Of a stretch of DNA of 64,000 nt, positions 52,591 to 60,577 are shown piece by piece. A program made the position numbers and the translations under genes. This stretch comes from JAKANT01 sp035502095 (GTDB lineage Bacteria; Pseudomonadota; Gammaproteobacteria; Burkholderiales; Burkholderiaceae_F): positions 40,680 to 104,679 of the forward strand of contig DATJUX010000024.1 of assembly GCA_035502095.1 (NCBI GenBank), in the 5' to 3' direction. Within the stretch, counting starts at the first letter, position 1; every line of letters starts with the position of its first letter. The notes under the pieces were generated by a model. That model worked only from the letters and a program-made list of their open reading frames with translations, was not told the origin of the DNA and made no database searches.

Positions 52591-54744
52591 ATGCCTGACG
52601 GTGGACCCGCCCGGCCGCGTGGCGTCGTTCGCGGCACGCGCACCCGCGCATCGATCGCGGCGCGCCTGGAACTCGCGCAAGCGCAGTTGCGCGAAGCCGA
52701 ACAGCGCTGCGCCGACACGATCGAACTCGCTGCGATCGGCATCGCCCACGTCGACGAGGCCGGTCGCTTCGTGCACGTCAATCGCAGCCTTTGCGACATG
52801 CTCGGCTACGCGCGCGAGGAACTGCTCGGCATGACGGTGAAGCAGATCTCGCATCCCGACGACAAGAACGTCACCGACGACGTGCGCGCCCGGATGCGCT
52901 CGGGCGAGATCGGCTCGTTCAACATGGAAAAGCGCTATCTGCGCAAGGGCGGCTCCGTGGTGTGGGTGGGCCTGACGATCTCGGTCCAGCGCGACGCCGA
53001 AGGCCGACCGCTTCACGATATCTCCATCATGCAGGACATCACGGCGCGCAAGCAGTCCGAAATCGCGCTCCGCCGCAGCGAACAACGGTTCCGCAGCATG
53101 GTCGAGTTCTCCTCGGACTGGTACTGGGAGCTGGATGCCGACCTGCGCTTCATCACGTTCGAGGGACGGGGCAGCACGGAGAACTACCTGCCCGCGCCGC
53201 TGCTCGTCGGCCGCGCGCCGTGGGAGATTCCCGGCGCCGATCCCGCCTGCGACTGGGGCGACCTGCGGGCGCGCCTCGATCGGCGCGAGACGTTCCGCGA
53301 CTTCGAATATCACTACGCCGACCGGCATGGCCGCCGCCATTACATCAGCGCCAGCGGCGAGGCGCTGTTCGACGAGGAGGGCCGCTTCGCGGGCTACCGC
53401 GGCACGTCGCGCGACGTCTCGCTGCGCAAGCAGGCCGAAGCGCGCATCCGCTACCTCGCCACCCACGACGAGCTGACGGGGCTGCCGAACCGCGTGATGT
53501 TCAGCGAGCTGCTGAGCCACGTGCTCGAGAACTCGCGCCGCAACGCGCGGCGCTTCGCGGTGTTCTTCATCGACCTGGACCGCTTCAAGTTCATCAACGA
53601 CAACCTCGGGCACGAAGCCGGCGACGCCTTGCTGCGCGAAGTGGCGCACCGCCTGAAAGCGAGCCTGCGCTCGGGCGACGTGGTCGCCCGCCTCGGCGGC
53701 GACGAGTTCGTGGTGCTGCTGCCGGACATGAACGACAACGAGCACGCCGGCACCGTCGCGCGCAAGCTGCTCTCGTCCATCATCCGCCCGGTCGAGATCG
53801 CCGGTCACGAGTGGCGCGTCACGGCGAGCATCGGCATCTCGACGTTCCCCGACGACGCCCACGACGAACCGTCGCTGATGAAGCACGCCGACATCGCGAT
53901 GTACCACGCGAAGGAAGAAGGCAAGAACAACTTCCAGTTCTACGACGGCCGCCTCAAGGCACGTTCCCTGGAGCGGCTGGCGCTCGAGACTCACCTGCGA
54001 CGCGCGATCGAGCGCGACGAGCTCTCGCTGCACTACCAACCGAAGCTCGAGCTCGCGACCAACCGCCTTGCCGGCGTCGAGGCGCTCCTGCGCTGGAACA
54101 GTCCCGAGCTCGGCGCCGTGACGCCGGCGAAGTTCATTCCGCTCGCCGAGGAGACCGGCCTCATCATCGGAATCGGGAAGTGGGTGCTGCGCACCGCCTG
54201 CACGCAGCTGATGGCCTGGCAGCGCGCCGGGCTGCCGACCGTGCGCGTGGCGGTGAACCTGTCGCCGCGCCAGCTTTCCGATCCCAACCTGATCGCCGAC
54301 GTGCGCGCGGTCCTGGACGAAACCGGCATGACGCCCGAGCTGCTCGAGCTCGAGGTGACCGAAAGCTCGGTCATGCACCACATCGAGCGCGCGGTGCAGG
54401 TGCTGACCGCGCTCAAGGCGATGGGGGTGCGGCTTGCGATCGACGACTTCGGCACCGGCTATTCGTCGCTGGCGCAGCTCAAGCGCTTCCCGATCGACAC
54501 GCTCAAGGTCGACCGCTCTTTCATTCGCGAGATTCCCGACGATCCCGAGGATCGCGCGATCGCGGAAGCCATCATTGCGATGGGCCGCACCCTGAGCCTC
54601 ACCGTGATCGCCGAGGGGGTCGAGACGCCGGCGCAACAGGAATTCCTGCGCAAGCACGGCTGCGACCAGATGCAGGGCTTCCACTTCAGCAAGCCGATCC
54701 CGGCGCACGAATTCGCCGCCCTCCTGCGCCAGCACGCCGCCTGA
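52591..54744 (+). CDS. Cyclic-di-GMP turnover protein, PAS-PAS-GGDEF-EAL
   Basis: ATG 52591 is preceded by GAGGGAGAAAAGAAA, a much better site than that of the in-frame ATG at 52495, so I prefer 717 residues. Two PAS domains occupy about 45-150 (ELAAIGIAHVDEAGRFVHVN) and 165-285 (MVEFSSDWYWELDADLRF). They are followed by GGDEF (DELTGLPNRVMF, ARLGGDEFVVLLP at about 369) and EAL (GVEALLRWNSPELG at about 496, then EVTESSVM, IDDFGTGYSSL, AEGVET). Both catalytic signatures are complete, so the protein could make or break c-di-GMP. No membrane helix is seen, so it is cytosolic and senses through PAS. Confidence 0.94.
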   Translation: MPDGGPARPRGVVRGTRTRASIAARLELAQAQLREAEQRCADTIELAAIGIAHVDEAGRFVHVNRSLCDMLGYAREELLGMTVKQISHPDDKNVTDDVRARMRSGEIGSFNMEKRYLRKGGSVVWVGLTISVQRDAEGRPLHDISIMQDITARKQSEIALRRSEQRFRSMVEFSSDWYWELDADLRFITFEGRGSTENYLPAPLLVGRAPWEIPGADPACDWGDLRARLDRRETFRDFEYHYADRHGRRHYISASGEALFDEEGRFAGYRGTSRDVSLRKQAEARIRYLATHDELTGLPNRVMFSELLSHVLENSRRNARRFAVFFIDLDRFKFINDNLGHEAGDALLREVAHRLKASLRSGDVVARLGGDEFVVLLPDMNDNEHAGTVARKLLSSIIRPVEIAGHEWRVTASIGISTFPDDAHDEPSLMKHADIAMYHAKEEGKNNFQFYDGRLKARSLERLALETHLRRAIERDELSLHYQPKLELATNRLAGVEALLRWNSPELGAVTPAKFIPLAEETGLIIGIGKWVLRTACTQLMAWQRAGLPTVRVAVNLSPRQLSDPNLIADVRAVLDETGMTPELLELEVTESSVMHHIERAVQVLTALKAMGVRLAIDDFGTGYSSLAQLKRFPIDTLKVDRSFIREIPDDPEDRAIAEAIIAMGRTLSLTVIAEGVETPAQQEFLRKHGCDQMQGFHFSKPIPAHEFAALLRQHAA

Positions 54745-54796
54745 GACGTTCGGTCCACCTGCGGGAGCGGGCGGCGTAATCTGCGCCCTTGCACCG

Positions 54797-55549
54797 ATGA
54801 AGCTGCAGATTCTTTCGGACCTTCATCTCGGCGTCGCCGGCATGGAGCCGGAACACACCGATGCCGACGTCGTCGTCCTGGCCGGCGATATCACGCGTCC
54901 CGCGGGCGCCTGCGAATGGGCGCAGCGCCTGGAAAAGCCCGTGATCTACGTCGCCGGCAATCACGAGTTCTACGGCGGCGAACTGCACGGCACGCTGGCC
55001 GACCTGCGCACGCGTTGCGCCGGCAGCAACGTCCATTTCCTCGAGCGGGATGCGCTCACGATCGACGGCGTGCGCTTCCTGGGTACGACGCTGTGGAGCG
55101 ACTTCCTGCTCTATGGCGAAGGAAGCCTGCGCGGGCGAGCCATCGCCGAGGCGCTGCGGCTCGTGGCCGACTTCAAGCGGATTTCACTGGGCGCACGCCT
55201 GTTCACGCCCGACGATTGCGCCCGGCTCTACGAGGAAGCGAGCCGCTGGCTCGACCGCACGCTGGACCAGCCGTTCGCCGGTCCGACGGTGGTGGTGACG
55301 CATTTCGCTCCGTCGCCGAAAAGCATCCACGCCCGGTTCGAGGGATCTCTGTTGAATCCGTGCTTCGTGTCCCAGGCCGAACGGCTGATGGGAAGCGAAC
55401 GCGTCAAGCTGTGGATCCACGGCCACACGCATGACAGTTTCGACTACACCGTGCGCGGCACGCGCGTCGTCTGCAATCCGCGCGGCTATGCGAAGAACGG
55501 CGCGGTCGAGAACCCTTTGTTCGATGCGCGGCTCGTGTCGAAGGTCTGA
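54797..55549 (+). CDS. Metallophosphoesterase (calcineurin-like)
   Basis: The 250-residue protein has the metal motifs in order: ILSDLHLG (DxH), VLAGDIT (GD), VAGNHEFYGG (GNHE), VVVTHFAPSPKS (H) and IHGHTHDSFDY (GHxH). Two metal ions in this fold hydrolyse phosphodiesters or monoesters. The substrate is not indicated. It follows the c-di-GMP protein by 52 bp on the same strand. Confidence 0.9.
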   Translation: MKLQILSDLHLGVAGMEPEHTDADVVVLAGDITRPAGACEWAQRLEKPVIYVAGNHEFYGGELHGTLADLRTRCAGSNVHFLERDALTIDGVRFLGTTLWSDFLLYGEGSLRGRAIAEALRLVADFKRISLGARLFTPDDCARLYEEASRWLDRTLDQPFAGPTVVVTHFAPSPKSIHARFEGSLLNPCFVSQAERLMGSERVKLWIHGHTHDSFDYTVRGTRVVCNPRGYAKNGAVENPLFDARLVSKV

Positions 55550-55579
55550 CGCCGCCGTCCGATAGCGAATCGAGAAGAA

Positions 55580-55650
55580 CCGGACGCGGATATGCGCGGA
55601 TCATCCTTCGCCCGATCCGCGTGCATCGGCGTAAATCCGCGTCTTGGGTT
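55580..55650. repeat. Dispersed repeat, CCGGACGCGGAT...ATCCGCGTC type (copy B)
   Basis: The same opening CCGGACGCGGAT as at 43335, GCGCGGATCAT and, after a short centre, GATCCGCGTGCATCGGCGTAAATCCGCGTC, which pairs back as an imperfect hairpin. The rest of the gap 55550-55901 has no supported gene; open frames there are read through the repeat. Confidence 0.65.
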
Positions 55651-55901
55651 TTGCATTCGTTTCCGATGCGGGCGAGGAATCCCCATGCGTCACCCGGTGA
55701 CAGGCTCGGGGCGCCAGGCTTCGACGATCGCCCAGCCCTCCGGCCAATCGCCAAGGCCGCTACTCACGATCTCTCGAGGCGCGTTCGAAACGTGGACACC
55801 GCTGGCGCGGTTCGCTGCGGTCTCCTACATTATGCTGCGCGCGGTCCGGCGGGCGCGCCGGGACCTGTATCAACTGCCGATCCAGGCGAGGTGGAACGTC
55901 G

Positions 55902-56687
55902 ATGGTCAATCGGGCGAGACCTGGAAGGCTGCCGGTGCCAGCGGGCAACGGCCGTCTCGCGCTCCTCGCTGCTGCGCTCTTGGCCTGTGCGATGCCCGCT
56001 GCCGCGGGTGACGCCGCGGCAGCGCCTGCGACTGCGCTGTTCTCGACCGGCGTCGCCGGTTCCGCCATCGCCTCCGACTGGAAGCCGATCGCCCTGTCCT
56101 CGCAAAAGGCACCTACGGTCTATGACCTGGTCGAGGACGGAGGCACGGTCGTGTTGCACGCGCGGGCGGAGGCCTCTGCAAGCGCGCTCGGTCACCTCGC
56201 CGGCTTCGACGTGCGGCAACGGCCGGTCGTGAAATGGCGCTGGAAGATCTCGAAGACGATCGACGGAGCGGACAACAGCGTCGCGTCCAAGGAGGACTCG
56301 CCCGTGCGGCTGTTGTTCGCGTTCGCGGGCGACAGGTCGAAACTTCCGGCCAAGGACCGGGCCGTCTTCAGGCTGAGCAAGCGCTTCTCGGGGCGCGAGC
56401 TTCCATACGCCACGCTCATGTACGTGTGGGCCAACCAGGCGACGGTCGGCGCGGTGATCGAGAACCCGCACACGCGCCGGGTCCAGATGATCGTCGCCTC
56501 GAGCGGTGACGCGGGCGCGGGCCAGTGGCAGACGCTCTCGCGCAATCTTTACGCGGACTACAAGACCGCATTCGGCGAGGAGCCAGGCAAGCTGATCGCT
56601 TACGGCGTGATGTCGGATACCGACAACACCGGCGCGGCGATCGAGGCGTGGTACGGCGACATCACGTTCTCGACCGCAGAGCACTGA
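55902..56687 (+). CDS. DUF3047 exported protein
   Basis: 261 residues with a signal peptide (LALLAAALLACAMPAAAGD). A beta-rich domain of DUF3047 type follows, with LFSTG, DWKPIALSSQKAPTVYDLVE, RPVVKWRWKISKTIDGAD and LPYATLMYVWANQ, then a C-terminal YGVMSDTDNTGAAIEAWYGDI. DUF3047 has a carbohydrate-binding-like jelly-roll appearance and no proven function. ATG 55902 lacks a strong ribosome site. Confidence 0.84.
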   Translation: MVNRARPGRLPVPAGNGRLALLAAALLACAMPAAAGDAAAAPATALFSTGVAGSAIASDWKPIALSSQKAPTVYDLVEDGGTVVLHARAEASASALGHLAGFDVRQRPVVKWRWKISKTIDGADNSVASKEDSPVRLLFAFAGDRSKLPAKDRAVFRLSKRFSGRELPYATLMYVWANQATVGAVIENPHTRRVQMIVASSGDAGAGQWQTLSRNLYADYKTAFGEEPGKLIAYGVMSDTDNTGAAIEAWYGDITFSTAEH

Positions 56688-56698
56688 ATCGCCCCTGG

Positions 56699-56721
56699 CC
56701 CTCCCCCGCCCGTGGGGAGGG
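56699..56721. terminator. GC hairpin between convergent genes, possible bidirectional terminator
   Basis: CCCTCCCC (56699-56706) pairs with GGGGAGGG (56714-56721) around a 7-nt loop, between the stops of DUF3047 (56687) and the DHFR-like gene (56731). There is no U-tract. The stem sequence is that of the dispersed GC-rich hairpin at 8502-8524, so it may be a repeat that also terminates. Confidence 0.5.
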
Positions 56722-56730
56722 AAGATGAGT

Positions 56731-57288
56731 TCAGGCGCGTTCGTACCAGAGCACCATGTTGCCGTTGGCGAACTGGCGGGTCTTCAACAGTTCGAGCTTC
56801 AGGCGGTGTTCGATGCCCTCGAACATCGAGCGTCCCCGGCCGAGGACGAGCGGATTGACAACGATTTCGAATTCGTCGACCAGGCCGGCCTGGGCAAGCT
56901 GGGCCACGATCCTGCCGCTGCCAAGAACGACGAGGTCGTGCGTTTCGCGCTGCTTCAGCGCGCGCACGGCGATGGCCGGGTCTTCGCTCACCAGCGTCGT
57001 GTTGGACCAGGCCGCCTGCTTCAGCGTGCGCGAGAACACCACCTTGCGCTGCCTATTCATGGCCGCCGCCACGTCGGGCGCCGCCTGCCGCGCGGCCGGC
57101 GTCGGCCAGTAAGCCGCCATCATTTCGTAGGTCACGCGGCCGAACACCAGCGTCGCGCCAGCGCGGGCGTTTTCGGCGGTGAACGCCAGCCACTCGGGAT
57201 CGGACCTGTGCGCCCAGCTCATGTCATTGCGCTCGTCGGTGAAATAGCCGTCCAGCGAGACCTGGTTGAAGACCTTCAATTTCGCCAT
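56731..57288 (-). CDS. Dihydrofolate-reductase-fold protein (RibD C-terminal-like)
   Basis: From ATG 57288 the 185-residue protein begins KLKVFNQVSLDGYFTDERNDM, then DLVVLGSGRIVAQLAQAGLVDEFEIVVNP and VLGRGRSMFEG. These are typical of the RibD C-terminal/YyaP-type reductases that bind NADPH. It is not a folate DHFR in the strict sense, and its substrate is unknown. An upstream in-frame extension is discarded because it overlaps the divergent methyltransferase gene. Confidence 0.87.
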   Translation of the reverse strand: MAKLKVFNQVSLDGYFTDERNDMSWAHRSDPEWLAFTAENARAGATLVFGRVTYEMMAAYWPTPAARQAAPDVAAAMNRQRKVVFSRTLKQAAWSNTTLVSEDPAIAVRALKQRETHDLVVLGSGRIVAQLAQAGLVDEFEIVVNPLVLGRGRSMFEGIEHRLKLELLKTRQFANGNMVLWYERA

Positions 57289-57354
57289 GATGCGTTCCCC
57301 GCTCGAGGGTCGGATATGTGATCCTAGATCCCGCCAACCGAAACGGAATACATC

Positions 57355-58008
57355 GTGAGCCTGCTCCGCCCTCTCCTCCTGTTTTATTCGCTCGCGTGTG
57401 CGGGAGTCGTTGCCGCGCAGACGCCCCATACCCATGAACACAGCTTCGCTGGCGCCGACGAGTGGGCCAAGGTTTTCGACGATCCCGCGCGCGACGCCTG
57501 GCAGAAGCCGCACGAAGTGATCACGGCACTCGCGCTGGCACCGGATGCAAAGATCGCCGACATCGGCGCCGGTACCGGGTACTTCGCCGCGCGACTGGCG
57601 CACATGACGCCGCAGGGGCGCGTCTACGCGGTCGATATCGAGCCCGACATGATCAGGTACCTCGGCGAGCGCGCCCGGCGCGAGGGGCTGACGAACCTGC
57701 AGCCCGTGCTGGCGAAACCGGACGATGCGACGCTCCCGGAGAAGGTGGATCGCGTGCTGCTCGTGGACACCTATCACCACATCGGTGAACGCGTCGCATA
57801 TTTTCGCCGCCTGCGCGAGCGGCTCGAGCCGGATGCGCAAGTCGCGATCATCGATTTCACCGGCGATTCACCTGTCGGGCCGCCGAAGAGCGACCGCCTG
57901 CCGGCCGAGCAGGTCGCGCAGGAAATGCGGGCCGCCGGCTACTCCCAGGTGCGCCGGCACGGCTTCCTGCCCTACCAGTACTTCCTGGTGTTTCAGGCAC
58001 ACAAGTAG
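57355..58008 (+). CDS. Class I SAM-dependent methyltransferase with signal peptide
   Basis: A GTG start at 57355 gives 217 residues. The first 21 form a signal peptide (LLLFYSLACAGVVAAQ). The methyltransferase core follows: DIGAGTGYFAARLA (SAM-binding motif I), YAVDIEPDMIRYL, LLVDTYHHIGERVAYFRRL and AIIDFTGDSPVGPP. Export of a SAM-dependent enzyme is unexpected because SAM is cytoplasmic; similar signal-bearing members of this group do exist. Substrate unknown. The TIR gene begins 9 bp downstream. Confidence 0.83.
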   Translation: MSLLRPLLLFYSLACAGVVAAQTPHTHEHSFAGADEWAKVFDDPARDAWQKPHEVITALALAPDAKIADIGAGTGYFAARLAHMTPQGRVYAVDIEPDMIRYLGERARREGLTNLQPVLAKPDDATLPEKVDRVLLVDTYHHIGERVAYFRRLRERLEPDAQVAIIDFTGDSPVGPPKSDRLPAEQVAQEMRAAGYSQVRRHGFLPYQYFLVFQAHK

Positions 58009-58017
58009 TTCACGGCA

Positions 58018-59901
58018 TTGGCAACACCGAGGATCTTCATCAGCTACCGCCGCGAGGACGCGTCCGGTCATGCCGGGCGCTTGTTCGATCGTCTTGTGGA
58101 GCGCTTCGGACGCGAGCATGTGTTTCGCGACTTCGAGACGATCGCGGCCGGAGACGATTTCGCCGAGGCGCTGCGCCGGAAAATCGCGGTTTCGGATGTC
58201 GTGCTGGTGCTCATCGGCCCACGCTGGCTGGCCGCGACCGACGAAGCGGGCCAGTGGCGATTGGCGGACGACAGCGATCGGGTTCGCATCGAAATCGACA
58301 CGGCGCTCGAACGCAACGTCCGCGTGATTCCGGTGCTCGTGCAGGGCGCGGCCATGCCGCGCGCCAAGGACCTTCCCGCGGCACTGGCGCGGCTGGCACA
58401 ACGCAATGCGATCGAGATCCGGGACCCGAGCTTCGATCCCGACCTGCGCGCGCTGCTCGATCAGCTCGACCCGACGTGGCCCCGCAAGCTGAGCCGCGTG
58501 CTGCGGCGGCGACCTGTCTACGCTGCGGCCACCGTGCTGGTTGCGGGCCTGACCGCGCCGTGGATCTACTCGCACGTCATTTCACCGGAGCGGGCGCGTA
58601 TCAGCCTCGCCCAGATGGGAGTGCGCTACGACGAGGAAACGTTCATACGCAGCGCCGCAAAGAACGACCTGCAGGCAGTCCGGCTGTTTCTCGCGGCCGG
58701 AATGCCGGCGAACACACCGACCGGCGGCGAGGCGCTCGCAAAGGCCGCGGCGGGACTGCATCTCGAGATGGTGCAGCTGCTCTTCGAGCGTGGCGCTCGC
58801 GACGACCGCGCCCTCGGAGAAGCGGTCGCCGCACCGGGCAAACGGGGCGTCTTCGACTACCTGCTGGCACACGAGCCCGGCAACGCGGCGCTCGGCGCGG
58901 CCGTGCGCGTGGCGGCGGGCAGCCCGTACACCGACCTGCTGCACCAGTTGATCGAGCACGGCGCCGACGTGAACGTCAGGTCATCCGGCGAGAGCCCGTT
59001 TCCGTACACGGCGCTGCACGCGGCGGCGGGTGCGTGGCGGCTCGATCATGTCCTGCTGCTTCTTGCGCGCGGCGCCGCGGTCGACGCCGCCAATCGCGAA
59101 GGCGAAACCGCGCTGCACGCCGCGATCGATGCGCGCAGCAGCCGCGACGCGACCGACGAGCGCGAGCTGATCCCGATCCTGCAGGCCCTGGTGCAGAAAG
59201 GCGCCGACGTCAACTTGCGGTGGCACAACATGGAGACATGGCAGCCGACGCCGTTGCTGCTCGCGATCCGGCAACGCCTGCAGCTCGCCGCGCTCTGGCT
59301 GCTCGAGCACGGTGCGCAACCGAACGTCTGGGCCGTCGATACGGGCGCCGGCACGGCCGGGCCCAACGCGCTGATCGCAGCCGCCGGTGCCGGGCTCGCC
59401 GACCTGGTGCAGGCTCTGGTGGCGGAGGGCGTGCCCGTCGACCTGTGCGACGAAGCCGGCGACACCGCGCTCATCGCGGCATTCAACACTGGTCGCGCCG
59501 ACCCTGCGACCGTGCAGGCGCTGCTCGCGGCGGGCGCCGACGTGAATGCGCGCGACGGTCAGGGCCGCAGCGCCCTGATGTGGGCCACGCGCGGCAGCCG
59601 AAGCATGGAGGTCATTGGCCTGCTGCTCGCCGCGCGTCCTGCCGTCAACGTCACCGACCGGAACGGATGGTCCGCGCTGATGTATGCGGCGCAGGCGGGC
59701 TACTTCGCCGCCGCCCGCGACCTGCTCGCCGCTGGCGCCGATCCGTCGTTGAAGAACGACGCGGGACAGGATGCCCTGGCGCTGGCGCAACAAGCGAAGA
59801 GCGCGGAGACCGTCAAGCTCCTTTCCGAGCGTGCAACCGCGCGCGGCCGGCAACACTCCTCTCGCGCAGTTCTGCTCCCCCGCGGGGGAGCAGGGCGCTA
59901 G
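58018..59901 (+). CDS. TIR domain - transmembrane helix - ankyrin repeat protein
   Basis: The start is TTG 58018 (MATPRIFISY); no ATG fits. The 627-residue protein has a bacterial TIR domain at about 4-145 (RIFISYRREDASGHAGRLF, DVVLVLIGPRWL, IEIDTALERNVRVIPVLV), with Glu92 in the place of the catalytic Glu of TIR NADases. A basic patch and one membrane helix lie at about 166-186 (VYAAATVLVAGLTAPWIY). Seven to nine ankyrin repeats occupy about 205-610 (for example VKLLLARGADVNARDGQGRSALMWA-like units). The last 16 or so residues come from a GC hairpin repeat. It could be a signalling or NAD-consuming defence protein. Context: co-directional after the methyltransferase, 9 bp apart. Confidence 0.85.
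   Translation: MATPRIFISYRREDASGHAGRLFDRLVERFGREHVFRDFETIAAGDDFAEALRRKIAVSDVVLVLIGPRWLAATDEAGQWRLADDSDRVRIEIDTALERNVRVIPVLVQGAAMPRAKDLPAALARLAQRNAIEIRDPSFDPDLRALLDQLDPTWPRKLSRVLRRRPVYAAATVLVAGLTAPWIYSHVISPERARISLAQMGVRYDEETFIRSAAKNDLQAVRLFLAAGMPANTPTGGEALAKAAAGLHLEMVQLLFERGARDDRALGEAVAAPGKRGVFDYLLAHEPGNAALGAAVRVAAGSPYTDLLHQLIEHGADVNVRSSGESPFPYTALHAAAGAWRLDHVLLLLARGAAVDAANREGETALHAAIDARSSRDATDERELIPILQALVQKGADVNLRWHNMETWQPTPLLLAIRQRLQLAALWLLEHGAQPNVWAVDTGAGTAGPNALIAAAGAGLADLVQALVAEGVPVDLCDEAGDTALIAAFNTGRADPATVQALLAAGADVNARDGQGRSALMWATRGSRSMEVIGLLLAARPAVNVTDRNGWSALMYAAQAGYFAAARDLLAAGADPSLKNDAGQDALALAQQAKSAETVKLLSERATARGRQHSSRAVLLPRGGAGR
59872..59893. repeat. GC-rich hairpin repeat at the 3' end of the TIR-ankyrin gene
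   Basis: CTGCTCCCC (59872-59880) and GGGGAGCAG (59885-59893) form a perfect 9-bp stem with a CGCG loop. The stop codon TAG is at 59899-59901, so the repeat is read as the C-terminal residues LLPRGGAG. It may also act as the gene's terminator. Confidence 0.6.
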
Positions 59902-59922
59902 CCAGGTCTTTCGATCCAGCCG

Positions 59923-60279
59923 TTACTTTGCGGCCGATCCGTGGTCGATGGCGCGCTCGCCCGCCAGCCTGATCTGCTGCTCCTGCTCGGCGGTACCGAT
60001 GGACAGGTCGCGCTCGCCGTAGCCGATCAGGTGAAAGCGCGCCGCCTGCACCATTTCGGCGGCGACCTGGCTGCGCGTCCTGGTCGAAGGCGGCGAGGCG
60101 ACGCGCCCGACGTCGTCGTACTTGTTGCCGAGTACCAGCGGCGCCTGCGAATGCGCGATCGCCTCGGCACGCGTCATCGTGCTGCTGAAGTGTTCCTTCT
60201 CGAATCCCATCGGGTCGATGTCGTTCGCGAAGACCGCGGTCGAAACAAGCAGAGAAGCCAACAGGACAAACCGTTTCAT
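59923..60279 (-). CDS. Small exported protein, DUF4148-like by appearance
   Basis: ATG 60279 follows AAGGGATG at good spacing. The 118-residue product has a signal peptide (KRFVLLASLLVSTAVFAND). A charged mature part has STMTRAEAIAHSQA and TRSQVAAEMVQAARFHLIGYGERD. The R-x-x-V-x-A-E-x-V/L-x-A pattern recalls DUF4148, a family of small periplasmic proteins in Burkholderiales, but the match is partial. It is divergent from lhr. Confidence 0.6.
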   Translation of the reverse strand: MKRFVLLASLLVSTAVFANDIDPMGFEKEHFSSTMTRAEAIAHSQAPLVLGNKYDDVGRVASPPSTRTRSQVAAEMVQAARFHLIGYGERDLSIGTAEQEQQIRLAGERAIDHGSAAK

Positions 60280-60577
60280 CGTGCATCCCTTCGGTGATGG
60301 TGAAGTTGACCGGCACAAGCGCATGACCGGCCAATGCGCGCCAGCTTCGACGCGCTGCCTTGCCGGCGGATTGCACCGGGCGACCTCGAAGGTTGCGGAT
60401 GAAATTTCGCTCGCGCCGCCCTGGTCGCGCGACCAGTCGGGTTCGCGCGGCCGAATACGATGCGCGCGATCGCGCAGCGACGTCTCGCGCGCGAGAACTC
60501 ACGCGCGCATCCACTGCTGCCCCCTGACAGCAGCCGCGCGTTCGACGGGGACTTTCGCAATCGGCTAGAGTCGCGCC

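Noticed and set aside
55592..56232. Open frames across the repeat after the metallophosphoesterase
   Set aside because: They read through the dispersed repeat and overlap the DUF3047 gene in other frames.
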